A DNA stretch of 64,000 bases from Ruminococcaceae bacterium UBA6845 (lineage in GTDB: Bacteria; Bacillota; Clostridia; Oscillospirales; Acutalibacteraceae): the NCBI GenBank assembly GCA_002449395.1, contig DKDP01000028.1, positions 25,199 through 89,198 of the forward strand. Direction: 5' to 3'. Within the stretch, counting starts at the first letter, position 1, and each line of letters begins with the position of its first letter. Positions 24,857 to 33,055 of the stretch are shown here, one piece after another. Made by a program: the position numbers and the translations under genes. The notes beneath the pieces are model-generated. The model was not told where the DNA came from and did not search any database. It saw only the letters and a list, made by a program, of their open reading frames with translations.

Positions 24857-25416
24857 CAGTTAGCACCTCCGTTTTCTGTAATAGTTTTGTAGTTTGCGAG
24901 AGCCTCGTTAACTGCCGTTGTTACGGCGTTTGACGTGATCGTTGCGCCTGTGAGAGCGAGGATTTCATTATTGTCGTGATCGGCGCTGTTCTTGGCAACC
25001 TTGATTCCGTCAACAAGACCCTTGAACTGATCCTTGAACGAATCCGTCTGAGCCTTCATACCGAGACCTGCGGTGTCGCTGATGGAAAGGATCTGGATAC
25101 CTGTTACCTTGCCGTCGTTGTCAACGCCTGTCATAACGATAAGGTCCCCGCCGTAGCTCTTTGAAGTGGTTGTGAAAACCATACCTACCGTCTGCTTGCC
25201 GGCGTCAAGGCCGACTGCGTATGTGATATTGCCCAGTGTTTTGTCCTCAAAGCTCTTTGCGTCCGCAAGAACCTCCATACGGGACTGAGCCTCGGACTCT
25301 GCCGAGTTCTTTTCGATTATCGGAGCGGTTACGTTATTTGCCAGTGCAAGCAAGGTCGTTGCGACAAGGCAGATAATAAAGAGCGCAACCGTGGGTATCA
25401 AAATTTGTTTTTTCAT
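24856..25416 (-). CDS. rnfG: Rnf complex FMN-binding subunit RnfG
   Basis: 186 residues with one N-terminal membrane helix (~8-26) and an extracytoplasmic FMN_bind domain. The flavinylation site LTGATITSNAV near residue 163 contains the Thr that receives FMN by phosphoester bond, a reaction done by ApbE, whose gene is upstream in the same operon. It overlaps rnfD by four bases. Confidence 0.95.
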   Translation of the reverse strand: MKKQILIPTVALFIICLVATTLLALANNVTAPIIEKNSAESEAQSRMEVLADAKSFEDKTLGNITYAVGLDAGKQTVGMVFTTTSKSYGGDLIVMTGVDNDGKVTGIQILSISDTAGLGMKAQTDSFKDQFKGLVDGIKVAKNSADHDNNEILALTGATITSNAVTTAVNEALANYKTITENGGAN

Positions 25417-26408
25417 TTTGCCTCAGCCTCCTTCTTTTCTTTCTTGGGAGTGCCGAACGGCTTGGGAAGCGTAACGTTTTCAATCAGCGGAACAAGAATG
25501 TTCATAATAATGATTGAATAGGAAACGCCCTCGGGAAGATTGCCGAAGATTCGGATAACCGAGGTGATAAGACCGCAGCCGATACCGAAAATAATCTTGC
25601 CCTTGAATGTGATCGGCGAGGTCGTGTAGTCGGTTGCCATAAAGATTGCGCCGAGCATAAGTCCGCCGCCGAGGATTTCATATGCGACGAAGCGGAAGTC
25701 GCCCTTGCCTGCGATGAGCATAATAACGGCAACCGTGCCGATATATGTAAGCGGAATTGTCGGGGAGATAACCTTACGGACAACAAGATAGATACCGCCG
25801 AGAATGAGCGCAACTGCGCAGGTCTCACCGAGACAGCCTGCACGCCAGCCGATAAGCATTTCAACGAGTGAAACGTCGGGAGCGGAGCCGCCCGAGATCA
25901 TCGAATGAATCGAGGAGAGGGGAGAGGCCGATGTAACTCCGTCGAGCTGTGACATTGTCCAGGTCAGCGGCTGAGTCCAGGTTGACATCGCAACGGGGAA
26001 AGAGGTCAGAAGAACGATACGTCCTGCAAGAGCGGGATTGACGAAGTTCTGACCGATACCGCCGAAGAACTGTTTTACAACAACAATTGCGACGAGCGAA
26101 CCGATAACTACCATCCAAAGCGGAATGGACACGGGCAGGTTGAATGCAAGAAGAAGTCCTGTGATAACGGCGCTGAGATCGCCGATTGACTGACTGCGCT
26201 TGAATACGATTCTGGTGATGTACTCGAATATTACGCAGGTCGCAACGCTGATGCATTCAATGAGCAGTGCTCTCGGGCCGTAGAAAATAACCGAAGCGAT
26301 AAGCGCCGGGATAAGTGCGATAATAACGTCAAGCATCAGGCTCCTAACAGTCCTCGGACTGCGGTCGTGAGGAGATGCGCTGACAACGAGCTTGTTTTTT
26401 AATGTCAT
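25413..26408 (-). CDS. rnfD: Rnf complex membrane subunit RnfD
   Basis: 331 residues. The start at 26408 is in an ATGA overlap with the rnfC stop and has AGGTG eight bases upstream; a longer frame to 26513 is not used. About eight to ten membrane helices. The conserved early segment SPHDRSPRTVRSLMLDVI and the Gly-rich FFGGIGQNFVNPALAGR identify RnfD/NqrB. The expected flavinylation segment reads DGVTSASPLSS, where Ser rather than the more common Thr would carry FMN. Confidence 0.95.
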   Translation of the reverse strand: MTLKNKLVVSASPHDRSPRTVRSLMLDVIIALIPALIASVIFYGPRALLIECISVATCVIFEYITRIVFKRSQSIGDLSAVITGLLLAFNLPVSIPLWMVVIGSLVAIVVVKQFFGGIGQNFVNPALAGRIVLLTSFPVAMSTWTQPLTWTMSQLDGVTSASPLSSIHSMISGGSAPDVSLVEMLIGWRAGCLGETCAVALILGGIYLVVRKVISPTIPLTYIGTVAVIMLIAGKGDFRFVAYEILGGGLMLGAIFMATDYTTSPITFKGKIIFGIGCGLITSVIRIFGNLPEGVSYSIIIMNILVPLIENVTLPKPFGTPKKEKKEAEAK

Positions 26409-27757
26409 TTCTTTGCACCTGCCTCTCTGATGATTGATTTTGCAAGTCTCATATGCTGAACGAGCGGTTTCTTGGCAGGGCACGAATATGCACAGCTTCC
26501 GCACTCCATACATACCATAACGCCGTCCTTGAGAAGTGAGTCAACGTCCTGAGCCTTTGAGTCACGGACAATCTTAGTCGGGACAAGGCTCATCGGACAG
26601 GCGGCGGCACAGCGGCCGCAGCGAATACAATCCGTCTCCTTGAAAATCTTTGCGTCCTTAGCCGAGAAAGCGAGCAAAGCATTGTTGCTCTTCGAGATCG
26701 GGTAATTGATATCGGTAATTGCCATACCCATCATCGGACCGCCTGCGATAATCTTAACGGGATCCTCTTTGAAGCCGCCGCAGAAATCAACAACATCGGC
26801 GAAGCTGGTGCCGATCGGAACACGGACGTTCTTCGGTTCGGCGATTGCCATACCGTCAACGGTCATCGAACGGCTGACGAGCGGCTTGCCTGTTTTGAGA
26901 TAACGGGCGATGAATGCGATTGATGTTACGTTCATAACGATACAGCCGACGTCTGCCGGGAGCTTTCCGGGAGGCACCTGACGGCCTGTTGCCGACTGAA
27001 CCATCATTTTTTCCGCACCTTGAGGGTAAACGGACTTGAGCTGCATAATTTTGATCGAGCTGTCCGCACCCGCTTCCTTGTCAACGATCTGATGAAGAAT
27101 TTCGAATGCGTCGGGCTTGTTGTCCTCAACTGCGATTACAACATTCGGAATGTTGAGAAGCTCTTTGACTGTCTTGATGCCCGAGCAGATGTCCCACGAA
27201 TTGTCGATACATTCACGGTAGTCAACGGTTATGTACGGCTCACACTCTGCGGCATTGATGATAAGAGTGTCGATATTCTTATCTGCCGGAACATTGAGCT
27301 TAACGTGGGTCGGGAAGCCTGCACCGCCGAGACCGACAAGTCCCGATGCTCTGACTGCCTTGCAAAGCTCTTCCTTGTTGTTTACCTCGGGAGCCTTGAG
27401 ACCATCGTAAAGCCTCATTTCGCCGTCGGATTCGATAGTGACGCCCTGAACCATTGTGCCGTTCGGGAGCTTAACGTTTCCGATTGCCGTTACCGTACCT
27501 GAAATTGATGCGTGAATCGGTGCGCTGACAAACTTGTCGCTGTCGCCGATCACCTGACCGACCGCAACGGTATCACCGACCTTGACAGTCGGAGTACACG
27601 GAGCGCCGATGTGCTGCTGCATAGGCAAAACTACCTGCTTCGGGACGGGAATACGAACTACCTCACAGCCGGCAGTGTTCTTGTGGTGCGCAACCTTTAC
27701 GCCGCCACGAACCTTTTTGACTGCCGAGATAACTCCGTCCACGTGGATTTTACCCAT
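26405..27757 (-). CDS. rnfC: Rnf complex NADH-binding subunit RnfC
   Basis: 450 residues, peripheral cytoplasmic subunit that binds NADH and FMN. A Gly-rich nucleotide site GLVGLGGAGFPTHVKL (~142-157) is followed by the SLBB-type region and two 4Fe-4S clusters near the C-terminus, CIRCGRCAAACP and CMECGSCAYSCP. Length is normal for clostridial RnfC. It is the first structural rnf gene, preceded by the Gx-type membrane protein gene. Confidence 0.96.
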   Translation of the reverse strand: MGKIHVDGVISAVKKVRGGVKVAHHKNTAGCEVVRIPVPKQVVLPMQQHIGAPCTPTVKVGDTVAVGQVIGDSDKFVSAPIHASISGTVTAIGNVKLPNGTMVQGVTIESDGEMRLYDGLKAPEVNNKEELCKAVRASGLVGLGGAGFPTHVKLNVPADKNIDTLIINAAECEPYITVDYRECIDNSWDICSGIKTVKELLNIPNVVIAVEDNKPDAFEILHQIVDKEAGADSSIKIMQLKSVYPQGAEKMMVQSATGRQVPPGKLPADVGCIVMNVTSIAFIARYLKTGKPLVSRSMTVDGMAIAEPKNVRVPIGTSFADVVDFCGGFKEDPVKIIAGGPMMGMAITDINYPISKSNNALLAFSAKDAKIFKETDCIRCGRCAAACPMSLVPTKIVRDSKAQDVDSLLKDGVMVCMECGSCAYSCPAKKPLVQHMRLAKSIIREAGAKK

Positions 27758-27800
27758 TTGTTCAACCCCTTTGCTATACAGGAATTATTCCTGTTTTGTT

Positions 27801-28319
27801 TTAAATTTTTACTGCTTTTGTCAGAACGGGCATTACCGCACGGAGAATTGATCCGGTCAGAATGCCGGTGACAATCGCAAATATTAACAACAGCGGACCG
27901 TAGCCGACAACAAGCGACGCTGTACCCGAAAGAATACAGGCCGTTGCGAGCTGGCCGATATTGTGACAAACGGCACAGACGATTCCGATGCCGATATATC
28001 CTAATTTATCTTTGCAAAATCTGAAAAGCAAGCACGCCGCCGCAGTGCTGAGTATTCCGCCCGAAAGGCTCATCATCATTGCGGTGATTCCTCGTGTTAC
28101 TCCTGCAAAAAGCCCCTTGATGACTGTGATGAAAAATGCGTAAGCGGGTCCCGCACAGCTTGCCATAAACATTGTTACAATATTGGAAAGTCCGGGCTTT
28201 GCTCCCGGAGGGAAGCCGGGGTAGGCGGGGATGAGCGTTTCCAGGTATGAAAGCGCAAGCGCCAGAGCGCACATAATACCCGTCAGGGCTATTCTTCTTG
28301 TCAGATTTTTTTTATTCAT
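27801..28319 (-). CDS. Gx transporter family membrane protein (heptaprenyl diphosphate synthase component I-like)
   Basis: 172 residues, five to six membrane helices. PAYPGFPPGAKPGLSNIVTMF and the Gly-rich second half match the family annotated as Gx transporter or HepS component I, which resembles ECF-type S components. It commonly occurs with rnf, apbE and NusG-II genes in Clostridia. A role in quinone or flavin supply to the Rnf module is possible but unproven. Confidence 0.85.
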   Translation of the reverse strand: MNKKNLTRRIALTGIMCALALALSYLETLIPAYPGFPPGAKPGLSNIVTMFMASCAGPAYAFFITVIKGLFAGVTRGITAMMMSLSGGILSTAAACLLFRFCKDKLGYIGIGIVCAVCHNIGQLATACILSGTASLVVGYGPLLLIFAIVTGILTGSILRAVMPVLTKAVKI

Positions 28320-28320
28320 A

Positions 28321-28683
28321 TCAATATGTCATTATGTCTGTTTTATTCTTATTTGATTTGACCGAGATAACCACCCTTGCGGGCAGACAGGCGGCAGTCT
28401 CACCGCCCGAGGTCAGTTTACCGCTTTTAATACACAGCTTGTCCCTGCAATCGGCTTTTGAAAAGTATATTTCGCCGTTTCCGACGGTTATTTCAACACC
28501 GTTTTCGGAGACGGTGTAGCTCTTCTCAACCTCGTTAAGATCAATGCTTTCCGTGAGCTTTCCATCAACATAGATTTCCGCTGTCAGCTTATCGGAGGTG
28601 AAAAATTTCGGTATGGCAATAAGTGCCGCCGCCAAAAGCACGATCAGTATGATGATTATGTCTGTTCGTTTGAATAGCTTCAT
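28321..28683 (-). CDS. NusG domain II-containing protein
   Basis: 120 residues: one N-terminal membrane helix (~9-27) and a small beta domain of the NusG_II type (CRDKLCIKSGKL, then AACLPARVVISV). It overlaps apbE by four bases. This family regularly sits in rnf operons of Firmicutes; its exact role is unknown. The two conserved cysteines before the Lys-Ser-Gly stretch, plus CLP, could be structural. Confidence 0.88.
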   Translation of the reverse strand: MKLFKRTDIIIILIVLLAAALIAIPKFFTSDKLTAEIYVDGKLTESIDLNEVEKSYTVSENGVEITVGNGEIYFSKADCRDKLCIKSGKLTSGGETAACLPARVVISVKSNKNKTDIMTY

Positions 28684-29711
28684 TTGTCAAGAGTGTAGCT
28701 GTCGTCGGTTACCTTGAATTTGCCGGAGAGGCCGTCGGTTACCTTGACTGCATTGTTGTTGAAGATAAATACTGCCTCGGCATCGTATTCCTTGAGTATT
28801 TCAAGGCTCTTACGATAGCCGACGATGTAGCAGACTGTTGAAAGAGCGTCGCTGAGCAGTCCCGAATCACAAACTACGGTAACGCTTTTGAACTCGCTTG
28901 TCGCAGGATATCCCGTTGTTGCGTTGAGTATATGATGATAGGTCTTGCCGTCCTGCCGGAAGTTTTTTTCATAGCTGCCCGAGGTCGAAACGCAGACGTT
29001 ACGGAGCTTGAGTGTTCCCATTGACTGCTTGTCGTTATCGGGATTGACAATGCCTATTGAAAAAGTTCGGTTACCGTATATGAGCAGGCTTCCTCCGACG
29101 GAAACAACTGCCGATTTGGTTTTGCCTTTGTCGAGAAGCTCTTTTATCTTGTCGCAGGTGAAGCCTTTGCCGACCGCACCGAGATCGAGAGACTGTCCTT
29201 TTTTAATCTGAACCGCTTTACCCGAAACCTTGATGTTTTTATATCCCACATCGGCGAGAGCGGATTTGATTTCATCTTCGGAGGGGAGACGCTGATTGTC
29301 ACCGCCGAAGTCCCAAAGACGGGTGATATTGCCGATCGAGATATCGAAAACTCCGTTGCACTTGTCGGAAATTTCGATACACTGACCGATAACCTTAACT
29401 GCATCGGGAGAAACCGAAACCTCGCTTCCGGCGCCCTCATTGATTCTGTAAACGTCGGAACCCTCTTTTCGCCAGCTCAGGACGGAATTTTCAAGTCCGC
29501 TTATCTCTGTTTCAATTCTGTCAAGGTCGCTGTCGGCACCGAAGCCGAACAGCTTCACAGTTACAACGGTGCCCATCGCAACGCTTGTTTTTTCGCTGGA
29601 GCTGCGTCCGCTGAGAAAATCATACGAGACGATTCCGAAAACAATAACCGCACAGAGAATTACGGCGATCAGAGCCTTTTTATTGAATTTTTTCTTTTCG
29701 CCGTTTTTCAA
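28680..29711 (-). CDS. apbE: FAD:protein FMN transferase
   Basis: 343 residues. An N-terminal membrane helix (~13-30) is followed by the ApbE domain: AMGTVVTVKLFG, DFGGDNQ, the conserved SLDLGAVGKGFTCDKI and VSVGGSLLIYG, and HHILNATTGYPA with the Thr and catalytic His. It transfers FMN from FAD to Thr/Ser in RnfG and RnfD. As first gene of the rnf operon it supplies the cofactor modification for the complex encoded downstream. Confidence 0.95.
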   Translation of the reverse strand: MKNGEKKKFNKKALIAVILCAVIVFGIVSYDFLSGRSSSEKTSVAMGTVVTVKLFGFGADSDLDRIETEISGLENSVLSWRKEGSDVYRINEGAGSEVSVSPDAVKVIGQCIEISDKCNGVFDISIGNITRLWDFGGDNQRLPSEDEIKSALADVGYKNIKVSGKAVQIKKGQSLDLGAVGKGFTCDKIKELLDKGKTKSAVVSVGGSLLIYGNRTFSIGIVNPDNDKQSMGTLKLRNVCVSTSGSYEKNFRQDGKTYHHILNATTGYPATSEFKSVTVVCDSGLLSDALSTVCYIVGYRKSLEILKEYDAEAVFIFNNNAVKVTDGLSGKFKVTDDSYTLDK

Positions 29712-29811
29712 CCTTTTTCACCCGTTCTGTTATATTTAATTAATTATACTATGAAAAAAAGACAAATTCAATAGATAGAGAACTAATTAAAAATTTAACA
29801 ATATATAAGAC

Positions 29812-29841
29812 GACGCCTGCGGGCATCTGTCCGCAGGCGTC
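29812..29841. terminator. Hairpin downstream of the Cys/Gly peptide gene
   Basis: GACGCCTGCGG (29812-29822) pairs with CCGCAGGCGTC (29831-29841) around an 8-base loop. The T-tract is weak on the minus strand. It lies between two convergent-reading ends (apbE promoter side and the small gene). Confidence 0.6.
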
Positions 29842-29859
29842 TTTCTTATTCAATCAATG

Positions 29860-29991
29860 TCAGCAACCGCAACCGTTGTTGTTGAGGAACGATGTACCGT
29901 TATTTCCGCAACCACAGCCGCAACCGCAACCGCACTCTGAGAATAAGAGGATGATTATGAGAATAAGGATCCAGTTATTGCAGCAACCCAT
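29860..29991 (-). CDS. Tiny membrane peptide with Gly-Cys repeats (43 aa)
   Basis: 43 codons, ATG at 29991 eight to nine bases after AGGAGG. The N-terminus MGCCNN precedes a hydrophobic Ile/Leu helix (~7-17), followed by an alternating Cys-Gly run (ECGCGCGCGCG, ~19-29) and a terminal GCGC. The layout recalls the YjcZ/sporulation-associated tiny proteins of Bacillus and similar Cys-Gly peptides of Clostridia, but the match is only by composition. Metal binding or disulfide linkage is conceivable. It has its own ribosome binding site and no partner gene. Confidence 0.7.
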   Translation of the reverse strand: MGCCNNWILILIIILLFSECGCGCGCGCGNNGTSFLNNNGCGC

Positions 29992-30188
29992 GTTTCTGAC
30001 CTCCTTTCGTCTTACACTAACATTGTATGGGAAAAGGGGAGGTTGGTGACTGTTTTGGAAAAAACTTTTATTTAAGGCAGTATCGCAAAACTCGTACATA
30101 TCAAATGTACGGTATTGCACTAACCGTGATTTTCTTCAATTTTTGTTGATATTATACATTATTATTGTCTTTGGGAGGATAAACAGTG

Positions 30189-30217
30189 TTGACTTTTCAG
30201 AAAAAATAAGTTACAAT
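30189..30217 (+). promoter_or_regulatory. Promoter of the glpK operon
   Basis: TTGACT (30189-30194) and TACAAT (30212-30217) with a 17 bp spacer. It would give a ~130-base untranslated leader before glpK. Upstream to 30000 I see no gene. Confidence 0.7.
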
Positions 30218-30267
30218 ATTTACACATAATGATTTGGGCGGCGGTTGTTTTATGAAACGTAAAGAAT

Positions 30268-30321
30268 GAACGGAAAATCGGCTGTTTTGAGATAAAACAG
30301 TTTGGTTTTCTGTTCTTTTTT
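30268..30321 (+). terminator. Leader terminator upstream of glpK
   Basis: A long imperfect stem, GAACGGAAAA with GCTGTTTT (30268-30287) against AAAACAG and GGTTTTCTGTTC (30294-30315), is followed directly by six T (30316-30321). It lies inside the transcribed leader, 35 bp before the glpK ATG, so it can stop transcription unless relieved. Known precedent: the glp leaders of Bacillus, where the antiterminator GlpP acts. No glpP gene is in the window. Confidence 0.75.
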
Positions 30322-30355
30322 ATACCGTTCGGCATTAATTTAGGAGGAAAGCGAT

Positions 30356-31867
30356 ATGTATGTTTTAGCACTTGATCAGGGAACAACAAGCTCGAGAGCT
30401 ATTGTTTTTGATAAGCGGGGACGCATTGTATCCAAGGCACAGAATGAATTTGAACAGATTTATCCGAAGTCGGGCTGGGTTGAGCACGATCCGATGGATA
30501 TTCTTTACAGCCAGATGCATTCCATTTCAACTGTTATCAATTCGGGTGATTTTGATGTTAAGGAAATCGCAGGAATCGGTATAACAAATCAGCGTGAAAC
30601 AACGATAATTTGGGATAAGGAAACGGGTAAACCTATATATAATGCAATTGTTTGGCAGTGCCGCAGAACGGCAGAGCTTTGTGAGCACCTCAAGGAGGAG
30701 GGGCTCGGAGATTATATCCGTGAGCATACGGGACTTCTTATCGACGCTTACTTTTCGGGAACAAAAATCAAATGGATCCTTGACAATGTTGAGGGCGCAA
30801 GAGAAAGAGCTGAGAGAGGCGAGCTCCTTTTCGGCACGGTTGAGACCTGGCTCATCTGGAATCTCACAGGCGGCAAGGTTCACGTTACGGATTATTCAAA
30901 CGCATCAAGAACGATGCTGTTTGATGTTGATAAGCTCCAATGGGATGAGTTTCTCTGCGAGAAGCTCGGCGTGCCGATGTGTATGCTGCCCGAGCCTGTT
31001 GAATCAAGCAAGGTTTACGGCACGGTCGCTCCGGGACTCATCGGTATTGAAGAGCTTGAGGGCGTTCCGATCTGCGGAGCAATCGGAGATCAGCCTGCGG
31101 CATTGTTCGGTCAGGCGTGCTTTAATCCCGGTCAGGCAAAGAACACCTACGGTACAGGCTGTTTCCTGCTTATGAACACGGGCGAAAAGAGAGTGCACTC
31201 GGAAAACAATCTTCTTACGGGCGTTGCGTGGTGCATCAACGGTAAGACTACATATTCAATCGAGGGCAGTGCGTTCAACGCAGGCTCTGTTATCAAGTGG
31301 CTCAGGGATGAGCTCCATATGGTTGACACCGCCCCGCGTGTTGACGAGCTTGCCGAAAGCGTTGAAAATGCCAACGGAATGTTCCTTGTTCCTGCGTTTA
31401 CGGGTCTCGGCGCACCGTACTGGGATATGTACGCAAGAGGAACTATTGTAGGATTGACAAGAGGCGTTAACCGTGCGCATTTCTGCCGTGCGGTGCTTGA
31501 ATCAATCTGCTTCCAGATGACCGATCTGCTCAGAGCGATGACAAAGGATTCAAATATCATCCTGTCCGAACTCAGAGTTGACGGCGGAGCAAGCGTAAGT
31601 AATATAATGATGCAGATTCAGGCGGATCTCATCAGAACAGTTGTCAACCGTCCGAAAACAGTTGAAACAACGGCTCTCGGTGCGGCATACCTCGCAGGTC
31701 TTTGCGTCGGAATGTGGAAAACTCCCGAGGAGATTGAAAAGAACCGTGAGGTTGAAAAAGTATTTATTCCGAAGATGGATAAGAAGGTCAGAGATAAGCT
31801 CTGTGAGGACTGGAAGCGTGCCGTCGAGCGTTCACGCAACTGGGCGCAGGAGGACGATTTTGATTGA
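30356..31867 (+). CDS. glpK: Glycerol kinase
   Basis: 503 residues, standard length. Phosphorylates glycerol to sn-glycerol-3-phosphate. Landmarks of GlpK: LALDQGTTSSRAIVFD at the start, GITNQRETTIIWD, DYSNASRTMLFD, GAIGDQPAALFGQ, GTGCFLLMNTG and FTGLGAPYWD. The region that in many Firmicutes carries the HPr-phosphorylated His (around 230, between VYGTVAPG and GVPICG) has no His, so PTS activation is unlikely. AGGAGG precedes the ATG. Neither glpF nor glpD is nearby. Confidence 0.95.
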   Translation: MYVLALDQGTTSSRAIVFDKRGRIVSKAQNEFEQIYPKSGWVEHDPMDILYSQMHSISTVINSGDFDVKEIAGIGITNQRETTIIWDKETGKPIYNAIVWQCRRTAELCEHLKEEGLGDYIREHTGLLIDAYFSGTKIKWILDNVEGARERAERGELLFGTVETWLIWNLTGGKVHVTDYSNASRTMLFDVDKLQWDEFLCEKLGVPMCMLPEPVESSKVYGTVAPGLIGIEELEGVPICGAIGDQPAALFGQACFNPGQAKNTYGTGCFLLMNTGEKRVHSENNLLTGVAWCINGKTTYSIEGSAFNAGSVIKWLRDELHMVDTAPRVDELAESVENANGMFLVPAFTGLGAPYWDMYARGTIVGLTRGVNRAHFCRAVLESICFQMTDLLRAMTKDSNIILSELRVDGGASVSNIMMQIQADLIRTVVNRPKTVETTALGAAYLAGLCVGMWKTPEEIEKNREVEKVFIPKMDKKVRDKLCEDWKRAVERSRNWAQEDDFD

Positions 31868-31919
31868 TAACGGTCAATCTTAATTTATAAATTATTTATT
31901 TAACATAGGAGGTTTTATT

Positions 31920-33029
31920 ATGGGCAAGGTTGTATGCGATTGGAAAACACTGCACGATTTTATGGTTGATGCGTTCAAGGGCGTAGGCGTTCCCGCAGAG
32001 GACTGCGAGATTGTTGTTGACGTTATCCTTGAATCCGACAGACGCGGTATTGAATCTCACGGCTGTAACCGCTTCAAGCCGATTTATATCGACCGAATCG
32101 AAGCAGGTATTCAGAATCCCGTTACAAATTTTGAGATTATAAAGGAAACTCCGACAACGGCTGTTGTTGACGGACACGACGGTATGGGTCAGGTTATCGG
32201 CTACAAGTCGATGGAAATGGCAATTAAAAAGGCTAAGGAATACGGAATGGGTATGGTTGCTGTTCGTAATTCCTGCCATTACGGAATAGCAGGCTACTAC
32301 GCTTCAATGGCTGCAAAGGCAGGCTGCATCGGCATCACGGGTACAAACGCCCGTCCGTCCGTTGCTCCGACCTTCGGCGTTGAGGGTATGTTCGGAACAA
32401 ACCCGCTTACAATCGGCATTCCGACCGATGAGGACTTCAATTTTGTTATCGACTGTGCAACATCAATCACACAGAACGGCAAGATCGAGTATTATGCAAG
32501 AATTGACGAGCCTGTTCACCCGGGTACCGTCATTGATATTGACGGCAAGCCTGTTGAGGGTGATGCAGGCGAGGCACTTAAGAAGATTCGTAACGGCACA
32601 GCCGCTTTGACAACTCTCGGCGGAATAGGCGAGGCTCTCGGCGGATACAAGGGCTACGGCTATGCTATGGCGATTGAGCTTCTTTGCGCCGCTCTTCAGG
32701 ACGGCAACTACGGCAAGATGCTTGACGGCAAGGACGAGAACGGCAATCTTGTGCCTTATCATCTCGGTCATTTCTTCATTGCTATTGATACGGATCATTT
32801 CCTCGGCGAGGAGCAGACAAGGAAAAAGGCAGGCGAAATCATTCGCTCCGTTCGTGCTTCAAAGAAAGCACCGGGTCATGACCATATCTTCTCGGCAGGC
32901 GAGAAGGAGTACAACGTTTGGCTTCAGAGAAAGGACTCGGGCGTGCCGATAAATGAATCCGTTCAGGCTGAAATGAACAAGGTTCGTGACGATCTTAAAC
33001 TTGACTACGTTTTCCCGTGGGAGAAATAA
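31920..33029 (+). CDS. Ldh2-family NAD(P)-dependent malate/L-lactate-type dehydrogenase
   Basis: 369 residues of the type 2 malate/lactate dehydrogenase family (with YbiC, ComC, AllD, YiaK), unrelated to Rossmann malate dehydrogenase. RGIESHGCNRF holds the catalytic His; VRNSCHYGIAGYYASMA and TNARPSVAPTFG are family hallmarks, and GGYKGYGYAMAIELL is near the C-terminal core. The reaction is reduction of a 2-oxo acid to a 2-hydroxy acid. Being next to malic enzyme, malate/oxaloacetate is the best guess, but sequence alone does not fix the substrate. Confidence 0.88.
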   Translation: MGKVVCDWKTLHDFMVDAFKGVGVPAEDCEIVVDVILESDRRGIESHGCNRFKPIYIDRIEAGIQNPVTNFEIIKETPTTAVVDGHDGMGQVIGYKSMEMAIKKAKEYGMGMVAVRNSCHYGIAGYYASMAAKAGCIGITGTNARPSVAPTFGVEGMFGTNPLTIGIPTDEDFNFVIDCATSITQNGKIEYYARIDEPVHPGTVIDIDGKPVEGDAGEALKKIRNGTAALTTLGGIGEALGGYKGYGYAMAIELLCAALQDGNYGKMLDGKDENGNLVPYHLGHFFIAIDTDHFLGEEQTRKKAGEIIRSVRASKKAPGHDHIFSAGEKEYNVWLQRKDSGVPINESVQAEMNKVRDDLKLDYVFPWEK

Positions 33030-33055
33030 AATAATTTAATCGGAGGACATTTACA

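Noticed and set aside
27512..27871. Plus-strand open frames across the rnfC start region
   Set aside because: They are antisense to rnfC and the Gx family gene, both strongly supported by motifs and operon order.
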